From positions 1 through 23,211 of the forward strand of contig DASUBV010000129.1 in the NCBI GenBank assembly GCA_035763085.1: a DNA stretch of 23,211 nt, written 5' to 3'. The notes beneath the pieces were generated by a model that was not told the DNA's origin, did no database searches, and was given only the letters and a program-made list of their open reading frames with translations. Source of the DNA: DASUBV01 sp035763085. GTDB taxonomy: Bacteria; Actinomycetota; Actinomycetes; Streptosporangiales; Streptosporangiaceae. Made by a program: the position numbers and the translations under genes. Below, piece after piece: positions 1 to 10,600 of the stretch (within the stretch, counting starts at the first letter, position 1; each line of letters begins with the position of its first letter).

Positions 1-33
1 CTGGGGGGTTCCAGGGGGGTGGCCCCCCTGGGG
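1..33. repeat. GC-rich palindromic repeat, copy A (cut by window edge)
   Basis: The stretch contains a perfect hairpin: CCAGGGGGG at 11-19, loop TGG at 20-22, CCCCCCTGG at 23-31, preceded by CTGGGGGGTT. The same layout recurs at 131-160, so this is one unit of a repeated element. Its start may lie outside the window. It lies beyond the 3' end of disA and could act as a terminator or as a dispersed palindromic repeat. No protein is apparent. Confidence 0.6.
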
Positions 34-110
34 TAAACCAGCCTCAGCCATGGCGATGCCGATCCCGTTGGCTGGCCCGCAGGGTCGGCCTGCGCGATCG
101 GCAGGGGGTC

Positions 111-160
111 CGGGGGGCGAAGCCCCTCGGCTTGGGGGTTCCAGGGGGTCGGCCCCCTGG
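111..160 (-). terminator. Tandem hairpins after disA, repeat copy B
   Basis: Two hairpins lie directly beyond the disA stop codon. CCAGGGGG (141-148), a four-base loop (149-152) and CCCCCTGG (153-160) form a perfect 8-bp stem. A second stem pairs 111-118 with 122-129 around a GAA loop, with one G-T pair. There is no T tract, as is common for GC-rich actinomycete terminators. The first hairpin with its leader (131-160) is a near copy of 1-31, so the terminator is also a repeat element. Termination is inferred from position and stem strength. Confidence 0.6.
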
Positions 161-167
161 GCCAGTA

Positions 168-1247
168 CTAGCTGTAGCGCTCGAGGAGGGAGGACTCGGC
201 GAGGCGGGACAGGCCCTCGCGGACGCCCTTGGCCTGCGCACTGCCCACACCCTCGACGCACTGCAGGTCCTCGACCGTAGCCGCCAGCAGCTTCTGCAGG
301 CCGCCGAAGTGCCCGATGAGCCCGTCCACCGCCGGGCTGGGCAGCCGGGGCACCTTGGCCAGCAGCCGGTACCCGTGCGGGCTCACCGAGTCATCCAGGT
401 TCTCGGTGCCGCCCAGGCGCAGCACCGCCGCGACCGCCCCGATGTCGAGCAGCTCGTCGGTGCTCAGGTCCGCCAGCTCGGCCAGCGCCGCCACGGCGGC
501 CGAGCGCCGGTCGGCGGGCGGGCTGGGCACGTAGTCCTGGGCCAGCAGCTGGCGCTCCGCGCCGATCCCGGCGACCAGCTCGTCCAGCTGCAGGGCCAGC
601 AGCCGGCCATCGGTGCCGAGCTCGACCATATGGCCCTCGATCTCATCAGCGATCCGGCGGACCATCTCGATCCGCTGCGCCACCGCCGAGACATCCCGGA
701 CGGTGGCCAGATCCTCGATCTCCAGGGCCGACAGCGCGCCGGTGACCTGATCCAGCCGGAGCTTGTACCGCTCCAGGGTGGCCAGGGCCTGGTGCGCCCG
801 CGACAGGATCGTGGTGGAGTCCTCGAGCACGTAGCGGGCACCGCCGCTGTACACGGCGATGATCCGCATCGACTTGCTGACCGAGATGACCGGGTAGCCG
901 CACTGGCGGGCAACGCGCTCGGCGGTGCGGTGCCGCGTGCCCGACTCGCCGGTGGGCAGCGTCGGGTCAGGGACCAGCTGAACGGCGGCGCGCAGGATGG
1001 CGGACCCGGTGCGGTCCAGCACGATGGCCCCGTCCATCTTGGCCAGCTCGCGCAGCCGGGTGGCCGAGAACGCCACCTTGAGCTCGAAACCGCCCGAGCA
1101 CAGGTCCTCGACCGCCTGGTCGTGGCCCAGCACGATCAGGGCGCCTGTGCTGCCGCGCAGGATGCGCTCCAGGCCTTCACGCAGCGCGGTGCCCGGCGCC
1201 ACTGCCGCGAGCGCGGCACGACGCTGCTCGTCCCGCCCGATGCTCAT
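168..1247 (-). CDS. disA: DisA, diadenylate cyclase (c-di-AMP synthase) and DNA-integrity scanner
   Basis: DisA condenses two ATP into cyclic di-AMP in its N-terminal DAC domain and senses branched DNA through its C-terminal helix-hairpin-helix region; it works as an octamer in the cytoplasm. The DAC signatures are visible: DGA at residues 72-74 and RHR at 105-107 in a GTRHRTAER context. A helical spine follows, then an HhH stretch near the C terminus (ECVEGVG-like, seen as LQCVEGVGSAQAKGV). The length of 359 aa is normal for the family. I place the start at the ATG at 1247, nine bases after AGGAGG; a GTG at 1256 would give 362 aa. The gene ends in a hairpin repeat. The 59-nt gap to the upstream gene on the same strand allows co-transcription. 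radA, its usual neighbour, is not inside the window. The c-di-AMP riboswitch at 11762 offers a target for its product. Confidence 0.95.
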   Translation of the reverse strand: MSIGRDEQRRAALAAVAPGTALREGLERILRGSTGALIVLGHDQAVEDLCSGGFELKVAFSATRLRELAKMDGAIVLDRTGSAILRAAVQLVPDPTLPTGESGTRHRTAERVARQCGYPVISVSKSMRIIAVYSGGARYVLEDSTTILSRAHQALATLERYKLRLDQVTGALSALEIEDLATVRDVSAVAQRIEMVRRIADEIEGHMVELGTDGRLLALQLDELVAGIGAERQLLAQDYVPSPPADRRSAAVAALAELADLSTDELLDIGAVAAVLRLGGTENLDDSVSPHGYRLLAKVPRLPSPAVDGLIGHFGGLQKLLAATVEDLQCVEGVGSAQAKGVREGLSRLAESSLLERYS

Positions 1248-1315
1248 GGCAGGCACCCTCCTGCCTCCAGGCCGGTCATTAGCGTCAGTGTATTCGGCAG
1301 CGCGCCGGTCGCGGC

Positions 1316-2371
1316 CTAGCTGATGCGGAAGGTTACGGGGTTGCTGGTCAGCGCGCCGTCGCTGACGGTCGCGGTGTACGTCCCGGCCGGCATCCGCGAG
1401 GTCCCGGCCGGGCAGCCCGGCGCCGACGCCTGCCGGTTCCAGGAAATGGGCAGCACCGTGGGCACCCCGCGCTGCAGGTCCGACACGAGGTTTCCGGCGC
1501 CCTGGACGCAGTCAGCCGAGCTCCAGACTCGCACCGAGCCGGCCCGGATGATCAGCGCCACGTGCCGCGCTCCGACGTTGAAGGTGCAGGTCTGGCGCGC
1601 GGTGGCCACGACATCGACGTTGAACTGGGGAAGCTGGCCCGCCCCGTAGCTTTCCTGGCCGGAGAACAGGCTCAGCACGACCGAGCCGGCCGGGCACGGA
1701 TGCGGGTGACCGTAGGCAGCCCGGCCGCCGTGCCGCCCGCGGGCGGCCGTCTCGCCGTGCGCGCGGGTGTCAGTGCCGCCGGCAGCCGCCTGGCCGGGCC
1801 CGCCGCCCTGGCCCGGTCCGCTGCCGCCGTGCTGGCTCCCTGAACCGGTGCCGGGCTGCCCGGCGGTCCCGGCCGGGCTGCCGTCCCCGCCGCCGCCCAT
1901 GGCACCGGAGAAGGCCCAGGTAATCAGGGCCAGGACGGTGAGGCCGGTGATCAGGGCGACGAACCGCCGCCGCCAGTAGGTGGCGGCCTGCGGCCCGCGC
2001 ATGACGGGCCGAGGGGGCCGGGGCGGCCCGCCCTGATACCCGGGGCTGCGGGGCGCCGGGACCGGCGGCACCGGGCCGCGCAGATCCGGGCCCGCCTTGA
2101 CCGCCACGCCGGCCCGGGCGGCCTCGGCATGGCCGGCGTGCTGAGCGACCGCCTGCGCTCCGGTAACCGGCTCGGCCGCGCCGCCGGGGTGCCCCGGGTA
2201 GGCAAAGCCGGCCTGCGGGCCGGGCCCGGACGATGTGCCTGCCCCTGGCGGCCCGCCGTCCGCCGACGGTAGAGCCTGCCGGGCATGAGCAACCGGCCGG
2301 CCATACGGAAGCCGCCGAAGGCGCTGTGCGCGCTGACTCCACCGGTTGTTACGGAGAGTATTCATGCCCAT
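1316..2371 (-). CDS. Single-pass membrane protein with Pro/Gly-rich cytoplasmic part and four-cysteine extracellular domain
   Basis: Function is unknown. The 351-aa protein has a disordered, Pro/Gly/Ala-rich N-terminal region (about 1-130), a basic WRRR stop followed by one membrane segment (about 137-158), a Gly/Ser/His-rich linker (160-225), and a compact beta-rich C-terminal domain (226-351). That domain has cysteines at 226, 262, 288 and 320, enough for two disulfides, and ends in an Ig-like strand pattern (GTYTATVSDG, then a hydrophobic last strand). This suggests an N-in, C-out wall-facing protein. From memory, mycobacteria carry a comparable membrane protein (Rv3587c) between disA and mutY, which fits the position here. 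The start at 2371 has an alternative ATG at 2365; neither has a clear ribosome binding site. A function in cell-wall sensing would be a guess. Confidence 0.75.
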   Translation of the reverse strand: MGMNTLRNNRWSQRAQRLRRLPYGRPVAHARQALPSADGGPPGAGTSSGPGPQAGFAYPGHPGGAAEPVTGAQAVAQHAGHAEAARAGVAVKAGPDLRGPVPPVPAPRSPGYQGGPPRPPRPVMRGPQAATYWRRRFVALITGLTVLALITWAFSGAMGGGGDGSPAGTAGQPGTGSGSQHGGSGPGQGGGPGQAAAGGTDTRAHGETAARGRHGGRAAYGHPHPCPAGSVVLSLFSGQESYGAGQLPQFNVDVVATARQTCTFNVGARHVALIIRAGSVRVWSSADCVQGAGNLVSDLQRGVPTVLPISWNRQASAPGCPAGTSRMPAGTYTATVSDGALTSNPVTFRIS

Positions 2372-2629
2372 AGGGTGAGTATGCAGAGCCGCCGACCCGG
2401 CCCAGGGCAGAAACGCCGTCCCGCGCGAACTGCATTATCGCAGGTAAACAGCTTGTATGGGTTCGCCAGCCAGGTCTGATTCCGGCGCCATCGGACCGGG
2501 CTGCCCGGCCTGGCGATGACCTGGGTGTCTTCACGCCGCTTCTCATCTAGCTACTCTCTGTTACCAGTTTGCCTGACGGTGCCGGGGATCCGGCGGCATG
2601 GCACCCGCCGTGGCAAGATCGGTCTGGTC
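2372..2629. other. Divergent intergenic region before the membrane protein gene and mutY
   Basis: This 258-bp stretch must hold the promoters of both divergent genes. A GATAAT hexamer on the minus strand (2434-2439), 63 bases upstream of the 2371 start, could be a -10 element, but no good -35 lies at the usual spacing. The sequence around 2431-2460 is less GC-rich than the surroundings. No convincing promoter was found for mutY on the plus strand, and no RNA gene was recognised. Confidence 0.35.
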
Positions 2630-3510
2630 ATGACCTCGCCGTACGTAGCGCCGATCCTGAGCTGGTATGCGGCCAGCGCCCGCGATCTGCCGTGGCGGCG
2701 CCCGGGAACCTCCGCCTGGGCCGTCCTGGTCAGCGAGATCATGCTGCAGCAGACCCCGGTGGCCCGCGTGCTGCCCGCCTACGAGGCCTGGCTGGCCAGA
2801 TGGCCGACGCCCGCCGCGCTGGCCGGTGCCACCCCGGCGGATGCTGTCCGGCAGTGGGACCGGCTGGGCTACCCGCGCCGGGCCGTCCGGCTGCACGCGA
2901 TCGCCACCAGCCTGGTCAGCGAGCACGGCGGGCAGGTGCCGGCCAGCATCGAGGCGCTCACCGCGCTGCCCGGAGTCGGCCCCTACACCGCTGCGGCGGT
3001 GGCCAGCTTCGCGTTCGGGCAGCGGCACGCCGTCCTGGACACCAATGTCCGGCGAGTGCTCGCCCGCCTGGTGACCGGCGTGGCCCTGCCCACGGCCGCT
3101 GCCACCGCTGCCGAGCGGCGGCTGGCGGAGTCGCTGCTGCCGACGGCTGCTGAGGTGGCCGCCCGCTGGGCGGTCGCGGTCATGGAACTTGGCGCCCTGG
3201 TCTGCACCGCCGCCCGGCCCGCCTGTGCGGCCTGCCCGGTGGCCGGGCAGTGCGCCTGGCGGCAGGCTGGCCGCCCGGCGGGGGCACCGCCGCGGCGGGC
3301 CGCGCCCGGCTACCCGGGCAGCGACCGGGAGTGCCGGGGCCGCCTGCTGGCCGTGCTCCGGGCTGCCGACGGCCCGGTCCCGGTCACCCGGCTGGATCCG
3401 GCCTGGAATGACTCAGGGCAGCGAGCGCGTGCGCTCGCTGCCCTGGTCGCCGATGGCCTGGTCACTGCCCGGCCGGATGGCTGCTACGCCCTGCCGGGCG
3501 AGTCCGGCGC

Positions 3511-3514
<4 letters not shown>
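2630..3514 (+). CDS. mutY: MutY, A/G-specific adenine DNA glycosylase
   Basis: MutY removes adenine mispaired with 8-oxoguanine. The 294-aa protein shows the HhH-GPD fold: LPWR near residue 20, the catalytic-glutamate motif SEIMLQQT (E37), the helix-hairpin-helix LPGVGPYT (113-120), and the catalytic aspartate D137 in VLDTNV. The iron-sulfur loop is complete: C192-x6-C199-x2-C202-x5-C208. After it come only about 85 residues, of which the last 60 look like a small winged-helix module rather than the NUDIX-like 8-oxoG-reading domain of E. coli MutY. This short form is what I expect in actinomycetes. I chose the ATG at 2630 because homology begins there; an upstream in-frame ATG at 2516 would add 38 unconserved residues. 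The gene converges on clpC, and the two stops share the tetranucleotide CTAG at 3511-3514. Confidence 0.93.
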
Positions 3515-6084
<2,570 letters not shown>

Positions 6085-6180
6085 CTCGTCGCTCCTCACA
6101 GAGCGGTCGGGGAGGCATCGAACTTGCCCCATCCCTTCCGCATGTTAGCCCGTACGCAGGGCGACGCCTCGCGCGCGTTA

Positions 6181-6195
6181 TTTCACGTACGTAAA
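6181..6195. promoter_or_regulatory. Near-palindrome centred on ACGTACGT, upstream of clpC
   Basis: ACGTACGT lies within a dyad with TT on the left and AA on the right, about 100 bases before the clpC start. The surrounding bases are A/T-richer than the genome average, as expected for promoter DNA. It could be a regulator site or part of the promoter. No sigma-factor consensus could be assigned. Confidence 0.3.
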
Positions 6196-6256
6196 CGTTC
6201 CCCGCCGGTAAGGCGTTCATCCCATCCAACCTAGGCCACGAAGCCCTGTGTTCCCA

Positions 6257-6285
6257 GCTACGCCGGCAGCGAACGCCGTGTTCGC
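6257..6285. promoter_or_regulatory. Candidate ClgR operator upstream of clpC
   Basis: Two overlapping dyads are present. GCGAAC (6269-6274), five bases, GTTCGC (6280-6285) is a perfect inverted repeat. CGC (6261-6263), five bases, GCGAAC (6269-6274) resembles the ClgR consensus as I recall it (CGC, five bases, GCG with flanking A/T). ClgR activates clp genes in Corynebacterium, Mycobacterium and Streptomyces. The site is about 175-200 bases before the clpC ATG, which is far but usable if the mRNA leader is long. The assignment is inference from pattern and neighbour. Confidence 0.4.
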
Positions 6286-6303
6286 CGGGGTCAGAACATG
6301 CCA

Positions 6304-6343
6304 GCAGGCGGCACCCCGCGAGCTGCGCGGCGGTGCCGCCTGC
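6304..6343 (-). terminator. Long hairpin downstream of lsr2
   Basis: A 12-bp perfect arm pair (6304-6315 with 6332-6343) continues, after one bulged base, as a 5-bp inner stem closing on the loop AGCTG (6321-6325). It lies 90-129 bases past the lsr2 stop and before the clpC promoter region. A second weaker hairpin, GGCCAG (6382-6387) with CTGGCC (6394-6399), lies between. Together they probably end lsr2 transcription. No T tract is present. Confidence 0.6.
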
Positions 6344-6432
6344 CGGCGACCTCCCGCTGGAACGGGGCCGCCCCGGCGCCCGGCCAGGGCCCGCTGGCCC
6401 GGTCATGCCGGAGTGGCTAGATGAGTGCCTGC

Positions 6433-6765
6433 CTAGTGAGCGGCCTCATAGTCTGAGATGATTGATGCCGGAATGCGGCCCCGGTCACTGACCTTGTCGC
6501 CGCGCTGCCGGGCCCAGGCCCGGATATCGGAGCTGCGCTCCCGCCCTGGCCCGGAGCGGGACTTACGCCGCCGGCCGCCACCGCTGACCCGCCGCGAGTG
6601 CTCTGTATATGGAGCGAAGGTGTCGTGCAGTTCCTTGGCGTGAGCAGAGCACACGTCGATCTCATACGCAGCGCCGTCAAAGGCAAACGAAACCGTCTCG
6701 TTACCTTCGATCTCGCCGTCGTGGGGGAGGTCGCACACGACCGTCACCACCGTCTTCTGGGCCAT
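6433..6765 (-). CDS. lsr2: Lsr2, nucleoid-associated xenogeneic silencer
   Basis: Lsr2 is the actinobacterial H-NS analogue: it dimerises through its N-terminal part and binds AT-rich DNA in the minor groove through a C-terminal RGR motif. The 110-aa product starts MAQKTVVTVVCDL, has the N-terminal beta-type dimerisation region to about residue 60, a basic linker (GGGRRRKSRSG), and the C-terminal DNA-binding domain IRAWARQRGDKVSDRGRIP with RGR near residue 96. Length and motifs are normal. The start at 6765 has AAAGG at usable spacing. A promoter can be read at 6806-6833. Position next to clpC is the conserved actinobacterial arrangement. Confidence 0.95.
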   Translation of the reverse strand: MAQKTVVTVVCDLPHDGEIEGNETVSFAFDGAAYEIDVCSAHAKELHDTFAPYTEHSRRVSGGGRRRKSRSGPGRERSSDIRAWARQRGDKVSDRGRIPASIISDYEAAH

Positions 6766-6805
6766 CAGGCAGCCTTTCCCCTGGGGAAGTCTTTTGGCAC
6801 GTAAA

Positions 6806-6833
6806 GATATACCAGCAGCCGAGCGGTTGACAA
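6806..6833 (-). promoter_or_regulatory. Vegetative-type promoter of lsr2
   Basis: Read on the minus strand, TTGTCA (6833-6828) and TATATC (6811-6806) are separated by 16 bases and preceded by an extended TGG, matching a principal-sigma promoter at five and four of six positions. The -10 lies about 40 bases before the lsr2 ATG. The A/T content is clearly above the surroundings. Confidence 0.55.
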
Positions 6834-6908
6834 TTCACGATACGCAGGTTTGTGCTCGGCGACACACTCACCCAAGGTCGGTGTAACTCTCCGTAATCGC
6901 CAACCCGA

Positions 6909-7124
6909 CTATTTGTGGTCACCTCGTTCAGCCGCGGCGGCGTCTTCGGCCTGCGTATCTGCATCGTCTCCGTGAATCTGTTCCGCGGCGGAAATATCTT
7001 CCCGGGGTACATCCTCTGAACGCTGCCGCCGCGCACCCATCTCGTGCCGCAGGAAGGCGGCGACTGCGACGAGGAATGCTGCACATACCAGCAGCGGCGG
7101 GGTGAGCACTGACACGTACTTCAT
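6909..7124 (-). CDS. Small single-pass membrane protein with acidic tail
   Basis: Function is not recognised. The 71-aa product starts MKYVSVLTPPLLV and has one hydrophobic segment (about residues 4-25), then a short basic stretch (RHEMGARRQR) and an Asp/Glu-rich hydrophilic tail of about 35 residues. Positive-inside reasoning puts the tail in the cytoplasm. The ATG at 7124 is preceded by GGAAGG at about ten bases, which decides the start; an upstream in-frame ATG at 7154 would add ten residues. The reading frame stays open further upstream, but there it has the composition of chance GC-rich frames. It lies between lsr2 and the divergent nuclease-helicase gene. Confidence 0.6.
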   Translation of the reverse strand: MKYVSVLTPPLLVCAAFLVAVAAFLRHEMGARRQRSEDVPREDISAAEQIHGDDADTQAEDAAAAERGDHK

Positions 7125-7640
7125 CGAGCTGCGCCCTTCCCATCCAGAATGCATGTTCCTGATCGCAAATTTCATCTGGCAAGTGGACACGGGCGACCCG
7201 GGAGCCGCCACTAGCCCGCCTAATCGGCATTGTCCCGCACCGGCCCGGGGTCGCGGTCGCCGGGCTACCGCAGGAAAGCGGCGCTGCGGCGCCCGGCGCC
7301 CGGCCAGCCAGGGCAGGGCTGGCCTGCAGGTCCGCTGCCAGGTTCGCCGCGCGAACGGCGAGCGCCTGCCGCAGGCACTCGCCGCGGGCCGCCTGGCGGG
7401 CGCCGGCGGGCGGCCCGGCGCGGCGGCCAGCACAAACGCCAGACGGCTCCGGCCAGTGCCGGAAACCGGCCTGCCCATGGTGCCCGGCGTGACAGGATCG
7501 GTGCCGGCCCGGGCCGCTGACGGCAGCGCATCGCTGCCCGGACAGCCCGGCTTCCGGCCGGCGCCACCGGGCCCCGCTAGTGGCCAGGCGGCCGTTCGCC
7601 GGCCGGCGAACGCATCTGCCCGCCCCGGAAAGCGACAGGC
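7125..7640. other. 516-bp non-coding divergent region with a chain of inverted repeats
   Basis: No frame here has coding character. Consecutive dyads are present: GGCCAGCC (7302-7309) with GGCTGGCC (7317-7324); GTTCGC (7342-7347) with GCGAAC (7351-7356); a 29-nt dyad 7356-7384 centred on 7370 with two central mismatches apart from the centre; and a 9-bp stem 7385-7393 with 7409-7417. A 20-bp palindrome follows at 7593-7612. The region separates divergent genes, so these could be operators, RNA structures or repeat remnants; some such stems are expected by chance at this GC content. The bases at 7130-7190 are A/T-richer and may carry the small membrane protein promoter. Confidence 0.5.
7593..7612. 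promoter_or_regulatory. 20-bp perfect palindrome before the nuclease-helicase gene
   Basis: CGTTCGCCGG at 7593-7602 is followed directly by its exact reverse complement at 7603-7612. It ends 28 bases before the ATG at 7641, a place where a bound repressor would block transcription or where an RNA stem would sit in the leader. Part of the half-site (GTTCGC) is shared with the dyad at 7342-7356. It is not the actinobacterial LexA box, which has the reverse half-site order (CGAAC then GTTCG). Confidence 0.5.
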
Positions 7641-10600
7641 ATGTTCCACGCCGACCTGCATATTCACTCCCGGTACTCACGAGCATGCAGCCAGGACTGC
7701 GATATCGAGCATCTCGCCTGGTGGGCACTGCGCAAGGGCATTACCGTCGTCGGCACCGGGGATTTCACCCATCCGGCCTGGGCGGCGGACCTGCGAGAAT
7801 CTCTCATTCCCGCAGAGCCGGGCCTGCTCCGGCTGCGACCCGGCCTCGAGGACCGGCTGCGCCGTACTTCACCGCGCAGCTGCGCGGGGCAGGTTCGTTT
7901 CATGCTCTCCGCCGAGATATCCACCATCTACCGCGGCGGAGACAGGACCCGGAAAGTCCATCACCTGCTCTATGCGCCCACATTCGAGGCAGCCGATCGC
8001 ATCACCACTGCGCTGGGCAAGACCGGGAACCTGGCCTCCGACGGACGCCCTATTCTCGGCCTTGACTCGAGGAACCTGCTGGAGATCACCCTGTCCGGCG
8101 GACCGGGCTGCTATCTTGTGCCGGCTCATGCGTGGACACCATGGTTCGCGGTCCTCGGCTCGAAATCCGGCTTCGATCTGGTGGCCGACTGCTACGGAGA
8201 TCTGGCTGACGAGGTATTCGCCATCGAGACCGGGCTGTCCTCTGATCCGCCGATGAACTGGATGTGCTCCGCGCTCGATCGCTACCGGCTGGTAAGCAAC
8301 TCCGATGCGCATTCACCGCCGATGCTCGGGCGCGAGGCGACAACGCTGACCTGTGACCTCGATTACTTTGCGATCGCCGAGGCCTTCCGGTCCGGCAGCG
8401 GCCTGCACGCAACGATCGAGTTCTTCCCGGAGGAAGGCAGGTACCACCTGGACGGCCACCGCAAATGCGGTATCCGCTTCGAGCCCGGGCAAAGCAGTCA
8501 GCAGGGCGGAATCTGCCCGGCGTGCGCCAGACCGCTCACGATCGGCGTCGCGCACCGGGTCGCCGAGCTGGCGGACCGCCCGGCGGGCTACCGGCCGGCC
8601 GGGGCCCCCGGCTTTGCGCACCTCATCCAGCTCCGCCAGGTGGTCGCGGAGATCGTCGGGACCGGCCCGGCGAGCAAGAAGGTCATGGCCGAGACCAGCC
8701 GGCTCGTCAGCGCGCTCGGCCCGGAACTGGGCATCCTCAGCGAGGTGCCGCTGACCGAGGTCGGCCGGGCCGGCGGCAGCGTGCTGGCCGAGGCGCTCGG
8801 CCGGCTGCGCCGCGGCAAGGCCGTCCGGGAAGCGGGCTTCGACGGCGAGTACGGCACGGTGCGGCTGTTCCAGCCCGGCGAGCTGGACTCCGGGCCCGCG
8901 CTGTTCGACCTCCCGGCCGGGCTGCCCGCGGCTCCCCGCCCGCGGCCGGCCGCCAGGAAAGCCGGGCGGCCGGTGCCCCCGGCCGTCCCGGCGGTCCCGC
9001 CCGCGCGTCAGGAGCCGGGGCCGGTGCTGGCCGCGGCGCCCGGCGGGGAACCGGACGCCGGCGGGCCCGCCGGACGCCTGCTCAGCGGGCTGGACCCGGA
9101 GCAGCGCTCGGCAGCGCTGGCCCCGGCGCCGCTGCTGATCATCGCCGGGCCCGGCGCCGGCAAGACCAGGACCCTGACGCACCGGATCGCCTACCAGGTC
9201 GCCGCCGGAGCCGCGCCCGCCAGCTGCCTGGCGCTGACCTTCACCCGGCGCGCGGCCGAGGAGATGCGCGCCCGGCTGGCCGCGCTGAGCCGTGAGCCTG
9301 ACCACGGGGAGCCTGACCACGGGATCACCGGCCTGGGGGCGGTGACGGTGACCACCTTTCACGGGCTGGGCCTGCGGATCCTGCGCGAGCTACACGAGCA
9401 TGCGGGACTGCCGGCCGATTTCCGGGTGGCCGACGAGGCGGCCGTCCTGGCGGTCGCGGCCCAGGCAGCCGGATCACAGCAGGCCGGGCGCGAGCTGCTG
9501 CGCGCGGCCAGCCCCGGCAGCCCGGCCCGGGCCACCCTGGTCCGCGAGCTGACCAGCCGCGGCCTGGTGGACTTCGACGGGCTGATCGAGGTGCCCGCCT
9601 CGCTGCTGGCCGCCGGGCCCGGCCTCGCCGCCGCCATGCGGGACCGGTGGAAGCTCATCAGCGTGGACGAGTACCAGGACATCGACGCCGCCCAGTACCA
9701 GCTGCTGCAGCTGCTGGCCGGCGACGGGACGGGCCTGACCGCGATCGGCGATCCCGACCAGGCCATCTACGGATTCCGCGGCGCCGACGTGGGCTTCTTC
9801 CTGAGATTCGGCACTGACTATCCCGGTACCGCCACCCGGCGGCTGAGTGTCAGCTACCGCGCCAGCCACGAGATCGTGGCCGCCGCCACGGCCGCCATCG
9901 CCCCGGCGACGCTGGTCCCGGGACGGACCCTGCGGGCAGTAACCGCCGGGCCCCCGGTGAGCACGCACGAGGCGGCCGACGAGCACGCCGAGGCGGCGTG
10001 GATCGCCCGGGCGATTGACCAGCTTCTCGGCGGGTCGTCCTTTCACTCGCTCGACAGCGGCCGGGCCGGTCCTGACGGTCACGCGGGGCTCAGCCTGGCC
10101 GGCATCGCGATCCTGTACCGGACCGACGCCCAGTCCGCTGCGCTCGGCCAGGCGCTGACCAGGGCTGGCCTGCCGTTCCGCAAGGGCTCCCATGACCTGC
10201 TCCAGCGCCGCCCCGGCGTGCCGGAGCTGCTGGCCGAGATGCGGCTGGCCGCCCCCGGCAGCCCGCCCCCGGCAGCCAGCGGGGGGTCCGGCGGGCCGAT
10301 CGCCGCCCGGCTGGCCTCCGCTGCGCGCGCCCTGGCGACACGGCCGGGCCGGTACCAGCCCGTGGACATCCTGGCGGCGGGTGAGCTGCTGACCCCGCTG
10401 GCCCGCCGCTGCGGTGACGACACCGAGCGGTTCTGGACCGAGGTCAGCCTGGGGGCCGCGGTCGATGCCCTCGACCCGCGGGCCGACGTGATCACGCTGC
10501 TGACCCTGCACGCGTCCAAGGGCCTGGAGTTCGACGTGGTGTTCGTGGCCGGCTGCGAGGACGGCCTGCTGCCACTGCGGCTGCCTGATACTGACCTGGC

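Noticed and set aside
132..1319. Long plus-strand frame over disA
   Set aside because: It is the mirror of disA; the translation has no family features and is typical of antisense frames in GC-rich DNA.
6404..6440. tRNA-like 5' sequence (GCCGGAGTGGCTAGA)
   Set aside because: No anticodon or T arm follows, and it overlaps the lsr2 3' end.
6827..6832. TTGACA on the plus strand as a promoter away from lsr2
   Set aside because: No -10 hexamer at 16-18 bases and no gene on that strand; the minus-strand reading TTGTCA fits the lsr2 promoter better.
7593..7612. LexA (SOS) box at the palindrome
   Set aside because: The actinobacterial LexA box is CGAAC-N4-GTTCG; here half-sites are in the opposite order with eight bases between them. 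The dyad at 6271-6283 has the right order but a five-base spacer.
7125..7667. Upstream extension of the small membrane protein frame to 252 aa
   Set aside because: The added 181 residues look like chance GC-rich translation and overlap the palindrome and the opposite gene start; the ribosome site supports the internal ATG.
7102..8256. 384-codon plus-strand frame entering the nuclease-helicase gene
   Set aside because: It overlaps the PHP domain in another frame, and its upstream half is Arg/Ala/Gly/Pro-rich without any family signature.
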